NCBI RefSeq assembly: GCF_023015695.1
Contig: NZ_JALKAS010000001.1
Location: 2,490,098 to 2,554,097, forward strand
Source of the DNA: Jannaschia sp. S6380
Lineage (GTDB): Bacteria; Pseudomonadota; Alphaproteobacteria; Rhodobacterales; Rhodobacteraceae
DNA: 64,000 bases
Reading direction: 5' to 3'
A program made the translations under genes and the position numbers. The first letter of the stretch is position 1; each line of letters starts with the position of its first letter. This document shows positions 10,981 to 19,951 of this stretch, one piece after another. A model generated the notes under the pieces. It was given only the letters and a program-made list of their open reading frames with translations, was not told the DNA's origin and searched no databases.

Positions 10981-11769
10981 ATGCGACCCAAGACAATTGC
11001 GATCGCGAACCAGAAGGGCGGTGTCGGCAAGACCACCACGGCGATCAACCTAGGGGCCGCCCTGGCCATGCGTGGCTTTCGGACGCTGCTGATCGATCTG
11101 GATCCGCAGGGAAACGCATCAACCGGCATGGGCGTGGCGCGCGATATTCGGCGGCGCAGCACCTATGATCTGCTATTGGGCGAGGAGTCGGCGGCGGATA
11201 TCGCGCTGTCGACGGATGTCGACAATTTGCGGATCATCCCCGCGACGATGGATCTCAGCTCGGCGGATTCCGAGCTGATGGCCAGTTCCCGGCGCGTCAT
11301 TCACCTGCGCAATGCGCTCCGCCTTCGCGAGACACCTTTCGACTATATTCTTATCGACTGTCCGCCCTCGCTCAACCTATTGACGATCAACGCTTTTGTG
11401 GCGGCGCATTCCATCCTCGTGCCCCTGCAGGCGGAGTTCTTTGCGCTCGAAGGACTGTCCCAGCTTCTGCTTACGGTGCGAGAGGTGCGATCCACGGCAA
11501 ACTCCGATCTTCGCCTGGAGGGGATCGTGTTGACCATGTTCGACAAGCGCAACAACCTGTGCCAGCAAGTCGAGGACGACGCGCGCGAAAATCTGGGCGA
11601 TCTCGTCTTCGACACCAAGATCCCTCGGAATGTCCGCCTTAGCGAAGCGCCGAGCTATGCGATGCCGGTCCTGAATTACGATCCCACGTCGCGGGGCGCC
11701 ATCGCCTATCGGAGCCTAGCGACCGAACTGCTGCAGAGAAACCGATCGGAGGCCCCCGCCGATGTCTGA
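10981..11769 (+). CDS. parA: Chromosome partitioning ATPase ParA
   Basis: A 262-residue ParA/Soj-type deviant Walker ATPase that forms the DNA-bound gradient moving ParB-parS complexes to the poles. The deviant Walker A KGGVGKTT lies at residues 12-19, Walker A' LIDLDPQGNAST near 37-48, and Walker B ILIDCPPSLNLLT near 122. There is no extra N-terminal helix-turn-helix, as in chromosomal type Ib proteins. parB starts inside its last codons (8-base overlap). Confidence 0.97.
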   Translation: MRPKTIAIANQKGGVGKTTTAINLGAALAMRGFRTLLIDLDPQGNASTGMGVARDIRRRSTYDLLLGEESAADIALSTDVDNLRIIPATMDLSSADSELMASSRRVIHLRNALRLRETPFDYILIDCPPSLNLLTINAFVAAHSILVPLQAEFFALEGLSQLLLTVREVRSTANSDLRLEGIVLTMFDKRNNLCQQVEDDARENLGDLVFDTKIPRNVRLSEAPSYAMPVLNYDPTSRGAIAYRSLATELLQRNRSEAPADV

Positions 11770-12655
11770 TACCGCACATGGCAAGCCGGTTCGCCGGGGA
11801 TTGTCCGCGCTGATGGCCGATGTCGGCGTATCCGCCGCCGACATGTCGGAACCGGGCGGACGTCCTGCCGAACGTGTTCTGCCGGTCGAATCGGTCTATC
11901 CGAATCCGGACCAGCCCCGCCGCAGCTTCGGCGAGGAGGATCTGTCGGACTTGGCCGCGTCGATCGCGCAGAAAGGCATCCTTCAACCCCTGATCGTTCG
12001 CCCCGATCCGAAGCGCGAGGACGCCTATCAGATCGTCGCGGGGGAACGGCGGTGGCGGGCCGCGCAGCGCGCCGGCCTGCATGAGGTACCGGTGCTGGTG
12101 CGCGACCTCGACGACACCGAGGTTCTGGAAATCGCCATCATCGAGAACATCCAGCGGGCCGATTTGAACGCCATCGAAGAGGCCTATGGCTTCCGACAAC
12201 TGATGGAACGGTTCGGCCACACGCAGGAAAAGCTCGCCGGTGTCCTGGGAAAATCGCGCAGCCACATTGCCAACGTCATGCGCCTCCTCAAACTGCCTGA
12301 CCCCGTGCAGAACCTGTTGCGGGACGGTCAGTTGACCGCCGGCCATGCGCGGGCCCTGATCGGATGCGAGGATGCCGAAGCCTTGGCTCGCCAGGTCGTC
12401 AATCGCGGCCTCTCGGTTCGCGAGACCGAGCGATTGGCGAAGGGCGACGCCACGCGGCCACGCACCCCCCGGACCTCCGGCGGCGCCCCGGCCAAGGATG
12501 CCGATACCCGGGCGCTGGAGGGGGATCTGAGCGCCGCGTTGCGCATGGGCGTTTCGATCGAGCATGATCCGGGCGACGAGGGCGGCCGTCTGACCATCCG
12601 CTATCGTTCGCTCGATGATCTCGACCGGCTTTGCGGGCTGCTGTCGTCAGACTGA
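11762..12655 (+). CDS. parB: Chromosome partitioning protein ParB (CTPase clamp)
   Basis: A 297-residue ParB that loads at parS and slides as a CTP-dependent clamp. The CTP-binding C-motifs are visible: GERRWRA near residue 92 and ENIQRADLN near 127. The central helix-turn-helix (LGKSRSHIANVMRLLKLP) follows, and a C-terminal dimerisation segment comes after an Arg/Pro-rich linker. It recognises the two parS sites upstream. Its 3' end overlaps the convergent hemW by nine bases. Confidence 0.97.
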   Translation: MSDTAHGKPVRRGLSALMADVGVSAADMSEPGGRPAERVLPVESVYPNPDQPRRSFGEEDLSDLAASIAQKGILQPLIVRPDPKREDAYQIVAGERRWRAAQRAGLHEVPVLVRDLDDTEVLEIAIIENIQRADLNAIEEAYGFRQLMERFGHTQEKLAGVLGKSRSHIANVMRLLKLPDPVQNLLRDGQLTAGHARALIGCEDAEALARQVVNRGLSVRETERLAKGDATRPRTPRTSGGAPAKDADTRALEGDLSAALRMGVSIEHDPGDEGGRLTIRYRSLDDLDRLCGLLSSD

Positions 12656-13804
12656 CAGAATGCGCGGCAGGATCGCGTCCAGCAGGAGCGCCCCGCTCTC
12701 GGTCGCCACAAGCCGGTCCCCGGTCCGCGTCAGATGTCCGCTCTCGGACAGGTCCGCCACGGCCGCAGGGTCGAGTTCACCGCCGAGCCCATGGAACAGA
12801 TCGATATCCACGCCCTCCTGCATCCGTAGGCCCATCATCATGTATTCGTTAGCAATATCAATATGTTGCTGAACTTCTTCCGTCGAAGTTCCGACCCCTG
12901 CATCCTCGGACCGGGCCAGCCAATCCTGCGGCATCCGCGCCGCTTCGGTGGCGATGCGCTTTGACCCGAAGCCGATCCGGCCATGGGCGCCCGGTCCGAT
13001 CCCGACCCAGTCGCCGCCCCGCCAATAGACCAGATTGTGCCGCGCCTCGGCGCCCGCGCGCGCATGGTTCGACGTCTCGTAGCGGCGCAGACCCGCGGCC
13101 GCCGTCAGGTCCTGCGTGATCTGCCACAGGTCGACGGCCAGATCCTCGCCCGGCAGCCCACGCAGACCGCCGGCGGCATGCCGCGCGCCGAAGGCCGTGC
13201 CGGTCTCGATCGTGAGTTGGTAGAGCGACAGATGTTCCCCCGCGAGGGAAAGTGCCTCCCGCAGCTCCCGGCGCCATGCCTCCGGGCCCTGGTCTTGCCG
13301 CGCATAGATCAGGTCGAACGACACCCGGTCCGTCAGGTCGCGGGCGATGTCGAAGGCGCGGCGTCCCTCCGCGACACTGTGCAGGCGCCCCAAGCGCCGC
13401 AGATCGGTGTCGTTCAGCGCCTGCAATCCGACCGAAAACCGGTTCACCCCCGCGTCGCGATAGGCCGCGAACCGTCCCGCCTCGACCGAGGTGGGGTTCG
13501 CCTCCAGCGTCACCTCCAGATCGTTGGCCGGGGTCCAGTGCGCGCGGGCGGCGGACACGATCGCCTCCACCGTTTCCGGTGGCATCAGCGAAGGGGTCCC
13601 GCCACCGAAGAACACCGATGACAAGACGCGGCCCGGCGTGCGCGCGGCCCAATGGGCCAGGTCGCGAAGAAGCGCGTCGCGCCAGCGCGCCTGGTCCACC
13701 CGGGCGGTCACATGCGAGTTGAAGTCGCAATACGGGCATTTCGCCGCGCAGAACGGCCAATGCACATAGAGTGCGAACCCCGCGCGCTGCCAGTTCTCCA
13801 TCAT
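12647..13804 (-). CDS. hemW: Heme chaperone HemW (radical SAM)
   Basis: A 385-residue HemW, formerly annotated as oxygen-independent coproporphyrinogen oxidase-like. The radical SAM CxxxCxxC is CAAKCPYC at residues 19-26, GGGTPSL binds SAM, and the C-terminal HemW domain is present. The usual HemN-only extra cysteine region is absent, which favours the chaperone over HemN. The start ATG at 13804 overlaps the ridA stop (ATGA); the frame runs further upstream only as a shadow of ridA. The stretch 12838-12880 near its 3' end is noticeably less GC-rich. Confidence 0.93.
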   Translation of the reverse strand: MMENWQRAGFALYVHWPFCAAKCPYCDFNSHVTARVDQARWRDALLRDLAHWAARTPGRVLSSVFFGGGTPSLMPPETVEAIVSAARAHWTPANDLEVTLEANPTSVEAGRFAAYRDAGVNRFSVGLQALNDTDLRRLGRLHSVAEGRRAFDIARDLTDRVSFDLIYARQDQGPEAWRRELREALSLAGEHLSLYQLTIETGTAFGARHAAGGLRGLPGEDLAVDLWQITQDLTAAAGLRRYETSNHARAGAEARHNLVYWRGGDWVGIGPGAHGRIGFGSKRIATEAARMPQDWLARSEDAGVGTSTEEVQQHIDIANEYMMMGLRMQEGVDIDLFHGLGGELDPAAVADLSESGHLTRTGDRLVATESGALLLDAILPRILSV

Positions 13805-14187
13805 CCGCCCCGAAACGCGGTGACTTCCAGTTCGTAGAGCATCTCGGGCTCCATCAGTTCCGCCACGATCATCGTCGCGGCCGGACGAACGTCGCCCAGC
13901 GCGCTTGCCAGAACGGGCAAGAGCGGATCGATCAACGCGCGGTCGCGAACGATATGGGTAACGCGCACGATGCCGGCATGGGCGAAACCGGCCTCGTCTA
14001 GGACGCCTTTCAGCGTGGCGAAGCAGTTTCGGGCTTGTGCGGCAATGTCCTTGGGAATGTCCATCGTCGCATAATCGTAGCCCGTGATCCCCGAGACGAA
14101 GCACCAGTCGCCCTGGACCACCGCCCGCGAATAGCCGACCTGCGCTTCGAACGGCGATCCGGTCGAGATCAGGCGTCTGCCGGTCAC
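13801..14187 (-). CDS. RidA family enamine/imine deaminase-like protein
   Basis: A 128-residue YjgF/YER057c/UK114-fold protein. The core has GDWCFVSGITGYD, a typical RidA segment QARNCFATLKGVLDEAGFAH, and RPAATMIVAELM, where the Arg is the usual ligand-binding residue. Members deaminate reactive enamine/imine intermediates or have unknown roles. It is translationally coupled to both neighbours: it overlaps rdgB upstream and hemW downstream by four bases. The Rid subfamily cannot be set with certainty. Confidence 0.85.
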   Translation of the reverse strand: MTGRRLISTGSPFEAQVGYSRAVVQGDWCFVSGITGYDYATMDIPKDIAAQARNCFATLKGVLDEAGFAHAGIVRVTHIVRDRALIDPLLPVLASALGDVRPAATMIVAELMEPEMLYELEVTAFRGG

Positions 14188-14798
14188 TCCGCCCCCTCCA
14201 GACAGCGCCGCATCTCTCGCAAGGCGACGGCGCGATGGCTGATCGCGTTCTTCTCGTCGGACGACATCTCGGCGAAGGTCCGATCGAAGCCCTCGGGCTG
14301 GAACATCGGGTCGTAGCCATGCCCGGTCTCGCCCCGCATCGGCCAGACGAGCCGGCCTTCGGCGGCGCCCTCGAACACTTCCTCATGCCCGTCCGGCCAC
14401 ATCAGCAGGAGCGTCGCGCGAAACCGTGCGGTCCGCGGCTCGGCCACGCCGCGCGCCTCCAGTTCCGTCCAGGCGCGGGTCATCGCCTGGACGAAGTCGC
14501 GCCCCTTCGGCGTCTCCGCCCAATCGGCGGTGTGCACGCCGGGGGCCCCGTCCAGACCGTCGATCTCGATCCCGGAATCGTCGGCCAGCGCCGGCAGGCC
14601 GGTCGCCTCCATCGCGGCGCGCGCCTTGATGCGCGCGTTTCCGACGAAGCTGTCCTCGGTCTCTTCGGGCTCCGGCAGGCCGAAATCGGCGTTCGACAGG
14701 CAGGTGATCCCCAAGGGCGTCAGAAGGGCGCGGAACTCTTCGAGCTTGCCGCGATTATGCGTCGCGATCAGCAATTCGCGCCCTTTGAGGCGTCTCAC
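14184..14798 (-). CDS. rdgB: dITP/XTP pyrophosphatase RdgB
   Basis: A 204-residue Ham1/RdgB-type house-cleaning enzyme that removes deaminated purine triphosphates (dITP, XTP). Family motifs are [11 protein letters not shown] at residues 12-22, the catalytic [12 protein letters not shown] near 71 and [10 protein letters not shown] near 160. The start is GTG at 14798, in a GTGA overlap with the rph stop. The open frame upstream is rph read in another phase. Confidence 0.94.
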   Translation of the reverse strand: MRRLKGRELLIATHNRGKLEEFRALLTPLGITCLSNADFGLPEPEETEDSFVGNARIKARAAMEATGLPALADDSGIEIDGLDGAPGVHTADWAETPKGRDFVQAMTRAWTELEARGVAEPRTARFRATLLLMWPDGHEEVFEGAAEGRLVWPMRGETGHGYDPMFQPEGFDRTFAEMSSDEKNAISHRAVALREMRRCLEGAE

Positions 14799-15508
14799 GC
14801 CGTGGCGGCCTTCTGCGCCGCGACCAGCTCGCCCACGCCCTTCTCGGCCAGGGCCATCAGCTCCGCGAACTCCTCGCGCGAGAACGTGGCGCCCTCCGCG
14901 CTCGCCTGCAGTTCGATCACCCGGCCGGCGCCGGTCATGACGAAATTGCCGTCCGTCCCGGCCTCGCTGTCCTCGGGATAGTCGAGGTCCAGCACCGGTT
15001 GACCGGCGTAGATGCCGCAGCTGACCGCGGCGACGTGATCCAGGATCGGGTCGGTGATGATGTCGCCGGCCTTCATCAATTTGTTGACGGCCAACCGCAG
15101 CGCGACCCAGCCCCCCGTGATCGACGCGCAGCGGGTGCCGCCATCGGCCTGGATCACGTCGCAATCGACGGTAATCTGCCGCTCGCCCATGGCCTGCCGG
15201 TCGATGCCGGCGCGCAGCGACCGCCCGATCAGGCGCTGGATCTCCTGCGTACGGCCCGATTGCTTGCCGGCCGAGGCTTCGCGCCGCATTCGCGTGGTCG
15301 TCGCGCGCGGCAACATGCCGTATTCCGCCGTCACCCAGCCCTGTCCGCTGTTGCGCAGGAACGGCGGCACCCGCTCCTCCAACGAGGCGGTGCACAGCAC
15401 ATGCGTGTCCCCGCAGCGGATCATGCAGGACCCTTCGGCATGACGCGTCACGTCCGTCTCGATGGTAATGTCGCGCATCTGGTCGAGCGCTCGTCCCGAG
15501 GGTCGCAT
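14795..15508 (-). CDS. rph: Ribonuclease PH
   Basis: A 237-residue RNase PH, the phosphorolytic 3' exonuclease that trims tRNA precursors. The conserved start [14 protein letters not shown], the phosphate-binding Arg-rich region [26 protein letters not shown] and the [12 protein letters not shown] active-site motif are visible. A strong ribosome-binding site (AGGAGAG) precedes the ATG. It heads the rph-rdgB-ridA-hemW unit and diverges from hrcA across a 117-base gap. Confidence 0.96.
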   Translation of the reverse strand: MRPSGRALDQMRDITIETDVTRHAEGSCMIRCGDTHVLCTASLEERVPPFLRNSGQGWVTAEYGMLPRATTTRMRREASAGKQSGRTQEIQRLIGRSLRAGIDRQAMGERQITVDCDVIQADGGTRCASITGGWVALRLAVNKLMKAGDIITDPILDHVAAVSCGIYAGQPVLDLDYPEDSEAGTDGNFVMTGAGRVIELQASAEGATFSREEFAELMALAEKGVGELVAAQKAATA

Positions 15509-15625
15509 GGATCTCTCCTGTCTGATGTCGGGGGTGACATGCCCCCGCGCCCGCGACGGTGCAACCCCGCGATTGACCGCGGGCGCGCCGCTGCATACAT
15601 CCCTATCGCCCCGACCCGAGGTCCC
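15509..15625. promoter_or_regulatory. Divergent rph / hrcA promoter region
   Basis: This 117-base gap between two divergent units contains a perfect 6-base inverted repeat (CCCGCG, 6-base spacer, CGCGGG; around 15568-15585). On the hrcA strand it has TTGACC about 17 bases before TACATC, a weak sigma70-like pair. No CIRCE element (TTAGCACTC-N9-GAGTGCTAA) is present, so HrcA self-regulation through CIRCE is not supported here. Confidence 0.35.
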
Positions 15626-16717
15626 ATGTCTGAGAACCCCCAGATCCTATCCGAGATGAACGAACGCTCCCGCGAGGTGTTCCGCCGGGTGGTGGAAGGC
15701 TATCTCGGGACGGGCGATCCGGTCGGCAGCCGGACCCTGACCCGGTCGATGTCGGAGAAGGTCTCGGCGGCGACGATCCGCAACGTCATGCAGGACCTCG
15801 AGTTTCTGGGCCTGCTCGAGGCGCCGCATGTCAGCGCGGGCCGGGTGCCGACGCAGGCGGGCCTGCGCATGTTCGTCGATGGCCTGCTGGAGGCGCAGCT
15901 GGGTGATGACGACCGCGCGCGGATCGAAGCCAGCGTCGGCGCCTCCGAAGACGACGTGACCGCGATGATGGACCGCGTGGGCAGCGCGCTGTCGGGCATC
16001 ACCCACGGCGCCTCGCTGGTCCTCGCGCCCAAGCGCGAGGCGCCGATCAAGCATATCGAGTTCGTCCAACTCGGCCCCGACCGGGCGCTGGTGGTTCTGG
16101 TTTTCGCCGACGGGCATGTCGAGAACCGCGTCTTCGTCCCCCCGCGCGGCCAGACGCCCAGTTCCATGCGCGAGGCGGCGAACCTGCTGAACGCGGTGAT
16201 CGAGGGGCGGACCATCAGCGACCTGCAGGACCTGATGGCCGCCGAGGTCGCCGCCCGACGGCAGGAGATCGACACGCTGGCCCACGACCTGATCGAGAAG
16301 GGCCTGGCCGCTTGGGAAAACGAGGGCGAGCGGTCCGAGCGGTTGATCGTGCGGGGTCGCGCGAACCTGCTGGACCAGGGGGCGGACGCCGCGCAGCTCG
16401 ACCGGATCCGCACGCTGTTCGACGACCTGGAGCGCAAGCGGGACATCACCGAGTTCCTCTCGCTGACCGAAGCCGGCGAGGGTGTGCGCATCTTCATCGG
16501 GTCGGAGAACAAACTCTTCTCACTTTCCGGTTCATCTCTGGTGGTTTCCCCCTATATGAACGCGGATCGAAAAATCGTGGGCGCGGTCGGCGTCATCGGC
16601 CCGACGCGGCTGAACTACGGGCGGATCGTGCCGATCGTCGACTACACCGCGCAAATGGTGGGACGGATTCTGTCCGGCCCGAAAAGATGGACGAATGCAG
16701 AGGATGAGCATGGCTGA
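15626..16717 (+). CDS. hrcA: Heat-inducible transcription repressor HrcA
   Basis: A 363-residue HrcA, the repressor that binds CIRCE operators (usually at groESL) when folded with GroEL help. The N-terminal winged helix ([21 protein letters not shown], then [19 protein letters not shown]) and [16 protein letters not shown] are family hallmarks, and the C-terminal GAF-like domain ends with [14 protein letters not shown]. The ATG at 15626 fits the family N-terminus; the frame is open upstream but antisense to rph. It overlaps grpE. Confidence 0.95.
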   Translation: MSENPQILSEMNERSREVFRRVVEGYLGTGDPVGSRTLTRSMSEKVSAATIRNVMQDLEFLGLLEAPHVSAGRVPTQAGLRMFVDGLLEAQLGDDDRARIEASVGASEDDVTAMMDRVGSALSGITHGASLVLAPKREAPIKHIEFVQLGPDRALVVLVFADGHVENRVFVPPRGQTPSSMREAANLLNAVIEGRTISDLQDLMAAEVAARRQEIDTLAHDLIEKGLAAWENEGERSERLIVRGRANLLDQGADAAQLDRIRTLFDDLERKRDITEFLSLTEAGEGVRIFIGSENKLFSLSGSSLVVSPYMNADRKIVGAVGVIGPTRLNYGRIVPIVDYTAQMVGRILSGPKRWTNAEDEHG

Positions 16718-17282
16718 GCCGAAGGAAAACCCGTTCCTCGACGATCCCGAGGAGATGGAAGAGGAGTTCGACCTCGACGCGGCGATGGAGGAGGACGAGG
16801 CGCCCGCCGACCGTCCGCGCGTCAATGTCGATGCGATCATGGCCGAGCGTGACGAGATGCGCGATCGCCTGATGCGCGCCCTGGCCGAGGCCGAGAACGT
16901 GCGCAAGCGCGCCGCGCGCGACCGGATGGAGGCCGAGCAATATGGTGGCTCAAAGCTGACGCGCGACATGCTGCCGGTCTATGACAACCTGCGCCGCGCC
17001 CTCGATGCCGCGGGCGAGGGCACCGACCAGGATGGCGTGATCGAGGGGATCAAGCTGACGCTGAAGGAGCTGTTGAACGTCTTCAACAAGCACGGCGTCA
17101 CCCTTGTATCGCCCGAGGTCGGCGACAGGTTCGACCCGCAGATCCATCAGGCCATGTTCGAGGCACCGGTGCCCGACACCAGGGCCGGCGACATCATTCA
17201 GGTCGCGATGGAGGGATTCATGCTGCATGACCGCCTGCTGCGGCCGGCGCAGGTCGGTGTCTCAAGCACGCCTGCCAACTAG
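16710..17282 (+). CDS. grpE: Nucleotide exchange factor GrpE
   Basis: A 190-residue GrpE, the ADP-release factor of DnaK. An acidic N-terminal tail is followed by a long coiled coil (about 45-95) and the beta-domain with [19 protein letters not shown]. The start is ambiguous: ATGs at 16695, 16704 and 16710 are in frame. The last has a GAGG box at proper distance and overlaps the hrcA stop. The hrcA-grpE pair is a common alphaproteobacterial arrangement. The 3' end overlaps convergent mutS by 21 bases. Confidence 0.94.
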   Translation: MAEPKENPFLDDPEEMEEEFDLDAAMEEDEAPADRPRVNVDAIMAERDEMRDRLMRALAEAENVRKRAARDRMEAEQYGGSKLTRDMLPVYDNLRRALDAAGEGTDQDGVIEGIKLTLKELLNVFNKHGVTLVSPEVGDRFDPQIHQAMFEAPVPDTRAGDIIQVAMEGFMLHDRLLRPAQVGVSSTPAN

Positions 17283-19874
17283 CCCCTTGAGTTCATAGAC
17301 CAGAGCCAGCGCGTCCCTTGGCGTCAGCTCGTCCGGCAGGACCTCGCGCAGGCGGGTCTCGGCCGGGCTGTCCGCCGGGGGCTTCGGCGCCTGCGCCGGC
17401 GTCGCGCTGAACAGCGGCAGGTCGTCGATCATCGCCTTTGCCTTGCCCCCGCCCTCGCGCTCGCCCTGTTCCAGCGCCTCCAGCACCGCGCGCGCCCGGG
17501 CAACGACGGCATCCGGCAGCCCCGCCAGGCGGGCGACCTGCACGCCATAGGACCGGTCCGCGGCCCCGTCGCGCACCTCGTGCAGGAAGATCACGTCGCC
17601 GTCCCATTCACGCACGGTGACGGTCGCGTTCTCCACCCCGTCTAGCTTGGCCGCCAAGGCCGTCATCTCGTGATAATGCGTGGCGAAAAGGGCGCGGCAG
17701 CGGTTGACGTCATGCAGGTGTTCCAGGGTGGCCCAGGCGATGCTGAGCCCATCATATGTGGCGGTGCCGCGCCCGATCTCGTCCAGGATCACTAGGGCGC
17801 GATCGTCGGCCTGGTTCAGGATCGCGGCCGTCTCGACCATCTCGACCATGAACGTGGACCGCCCGCGCGCCAGATCATCGGATGCGCCCACCCGGCTGAA
17901 AAGCTGGCCGACGATGCCGATATGGGCGGCATCGGCGGGGACGAAGCTGCCCATCTGCGCCAGCACGGCGATCAGCGCGTTCTGCCGCAACCAGGTCGAC
18001 TTGCCCGCCATGTTCGGCCCGGTCAACAGGCGGATCGCGGCCCCCCCGCCCTCGGCCGTCAGGCGCGTGTCGTTGGCCACGAAGGGCGCGCCTTCGCGCC
18101 CGAGCGCGCGTTCCACCACCGGGTGACGCCCGGCCGTCACCTCGAAGGTTCGGCTGGTATCGACACGAGGCCGGGCCCAGCCCTCGCCCCGCGCCAGGTC
18201 GGCCAGCGCCGTCACCACGTCCAGTTCGGCGAGGACGCGCGCCGCGGCGAAGATGCCGTCGGCCGCCGTCAACACGGTCCGGCGCAGATCACGGAAGATG
18301 CGCTCCTCGATCTGCTGGGCCTGGCCGCCCGCGTTCAGGATCCGCGTCTCCAGGTCCGACAGCTCGACCGTCGTGAAGCGCACCTGGCTGGCGGTGGTCT
18401 GACGGTGGATGAAGCGATCGTCGCCATGCATCTTGTCGGCATGGGTCGCCGTCGTCTCGATGAAATAGCCCAGCACGTTGTTGTGCTTAATCTTGAGCGC
18501 GCCGATCCCCGTGGCAGCGGCGTAATCGGCCTGCAATCCGGCGATGACGCCCCTGCCCTCGTCGCGCAGGCGCCGCACCTCGTCGAGTTCGGGATCGAAC
18601 CCTTCGGCGACCAGGCCGCCATCCCGCAGCATCGCCGGCGGCTCGGCCATCAGCGCGCCGTCCAGACGGTCGCGCAGGCTTGCGTGCCCGTCCAGGGCGC
18701 GCAGGTCCAGCGGCTGCTCGGTCGCCGCCAGCCGTGCGGACAGGCGCTGCGCCGCGTCCAACCCGTCGCGGATCGCCGCCAGGTCGCGCGGGCCGCCCCG
18801 GTCGAGCGACAGCCGCGACAGGGCCCGGTCCATGTCGGGTGCCCGCCGCAGCGCCTCGCGCACCTCCTGTGCGACGGCTTCGGCCGTGACCGCCCAATCG
18901 ACCGCGTCCAGCCGGGCGCGGATCGTCCCTTCCACGGTCGAGGGGGCGGACATGCGTCGCTCCAGAAGGCGCCCGCCGCCCGCCGTCACCGTCCTGTCGA
19001 TCGCGCGGAGGAGCGAGCCGTCGCGTCCGCCCCCTGCCCCGCGCGTCAGTTCCAGGTTGCGCCGGGTCGCCGCGTCGATCGCCATCAGCTCGGACGCCGC
19101 CTCGCGCCTGGGCGGACGCAGCGACGGCAGCTTGCCGCGCTGGGTGATCTCGACATACTCGATCAGCGCGCCCATCGCACCGCATTCGGCCCGCGAGAAC
19201 GTCCCGAACGCGTCCAGCGACGCGACCCCGAACAGATCCGTCAGGCGACCCTCGGCGCCGCCGCTGTCGAAGGCGCTGCGGCCCAGGGGCGTGACGGCGG
19301 CGCCCTGATCCTCGATCACGGGGGCGATGTCGGACCCCTCGACCACCACGACCTCGCGCACGCCGAGGCGGGCCAGGTCCGGTCCCAGCCGGACACGCGG
19401 GCATTCCGCGACGTGGAACGCGCCGGTCGAGATGTCGGCCCAGGCCAGCGCCCCCGCCCCGCGCACCTCGCACCAGGCGGCCAGGTAGTTGTGCGCGCGC
19501 GCGTCGAGCAGCGTATCCTCGGTCAGGGTGCCGGGTGTCACCAGCCGCACGATCCCGCGCCGGACCACGGACTTGGCACCGCGCTTCCTCGCCTCCTCCG
19601 GCGCCTCCAGCTGTTCGGCGACGGCCACGCGGAACCCCTTGCGGATCAGTGTCATCAGGTAATTCTCGGCGGAATGGACCGGAACGCCGCACATGGCGAT
19701 ATCCTCGCCCAGATGCTTGCCGCGCTTGGTCAGCGCGATATCCAGCGCCGCGCTGGCGGCCACGGCGTCGTCGAAGAACAGCTCGTAGAAGTCGCCCATC
19801 CGATAGAACAGCAGGGCATCCGGCGCCTCGGCCTTGATCTCCAGGTACTGCGCCATCATCGGCGTCGCTGACAT
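17262..19874 (-). CDS. mutS: DNA mismatch repair protein MutS
   Basis: An 870-residue MutS, full length. The mismatch-reading [11 protein letters not shown] motif with its Phe-x-Glu lies at residues 27-37. The connector/lever/clamp domains follow, then the ABC ATPase with Walker [10 protein letters not shown] near residue 622, a [18 protein letters not shown] signature near 665 and Walker [16 protein letters not shown] near 700. It acts with MutL in post-replicative mismatch correction. It diverges from maeB across 77 bases. Confidence 0.97.
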   Translation of the reverse strand: MSATPMMAQYLEIKAEAPDALLFYRMGDFYELFFDDAVAASAALDIALTKRGKHLGEDIAMCGVPVHSAENYLMTLIRKGFRVAVAEQLEAPEEARKRGAKSVVRRGIVRLVTPGTLTEDTLLDARAHNYLAAWCEVRGAGALAWADISTGAFHVAECPRVRLGPDLARLGVREVVVVEGSDIAPVIEDQGAAVTPLGRSAFDSGGAEGRLTDLFGVASLDAFGTFSRAECGAMGALIEYVEITQRGKLPSLRPPRREAASELMAIDAATRRNLELTRGAGGGRDGSLLRAIDRTVTAGGGRLLERRMSAPSTVEGTIRARLDAVDWAVTAEAVAQEVREALRRAPDMDRALSRLSLDRGGPRDLAAIRDGLDAAQRLSARLAATEQPLDLRALDGHASLRDRLDGALMAEPPAMLRDGGLVAEGFDPELDEVRRLRDEGRGVIAGLQADYAAATGIGALKIKHNNVLGYFIETTATHADKMHGDDRFIHRQTTASQVRFTTVELSDLETRILNAGGQAQQIEERIFRDLRRTVLTAADGIFAAARVLAELDVVTALADLARGEGWARPRVDTSRTFEVTAGRHPVVERALGREGAPFVANDTRLTAEGGGAAIRLLTGPNMAGKSTWLRQNALIAVLAQMGSFVPADAAHIGIVGQLFSRVGASDDLARGRSTFMVEMVETAAILNQADDRALVILDEIGRGTATYDGLSIAWATLEHLHDVNRCRALFATHYHEMTALAAKLDGVENATVTVREWDGDVIFLHEVRDGAADRSYGVQVARLAGLPDAVVARARAVLEALEQGEREGGGKAKAMIDDLPLFSATPAQAPKPPADSPAETRLREVLPDELTPRDALALVYELKGLVGRRA

Positions 19875-19951
19875 GCCCGTCCCCCCATTGGCGCGGGCAG
19901 CCTACCGCCCGGCGAACGCCTTCGCTACACCATCCCAAACGGGAGGACGCA

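Noticed and set aside
15509..15625. A CIRCE operator for HrcA autoregulation.
   Set aside because: Only a short CCCGCG/CGCGGG repeat is present; the conserved TTAGCACTC-N9-GAGTGCTAA is absent here and upstream of dnaK.
17922..19871. A 649-codon plus-strand open frame antisense to mutS.
   Set aside because: High-GC DNA yields long shadow frames. The sequence is Arg/Gly/His-rich without domain motifs, while MutS on the other strand is complete.
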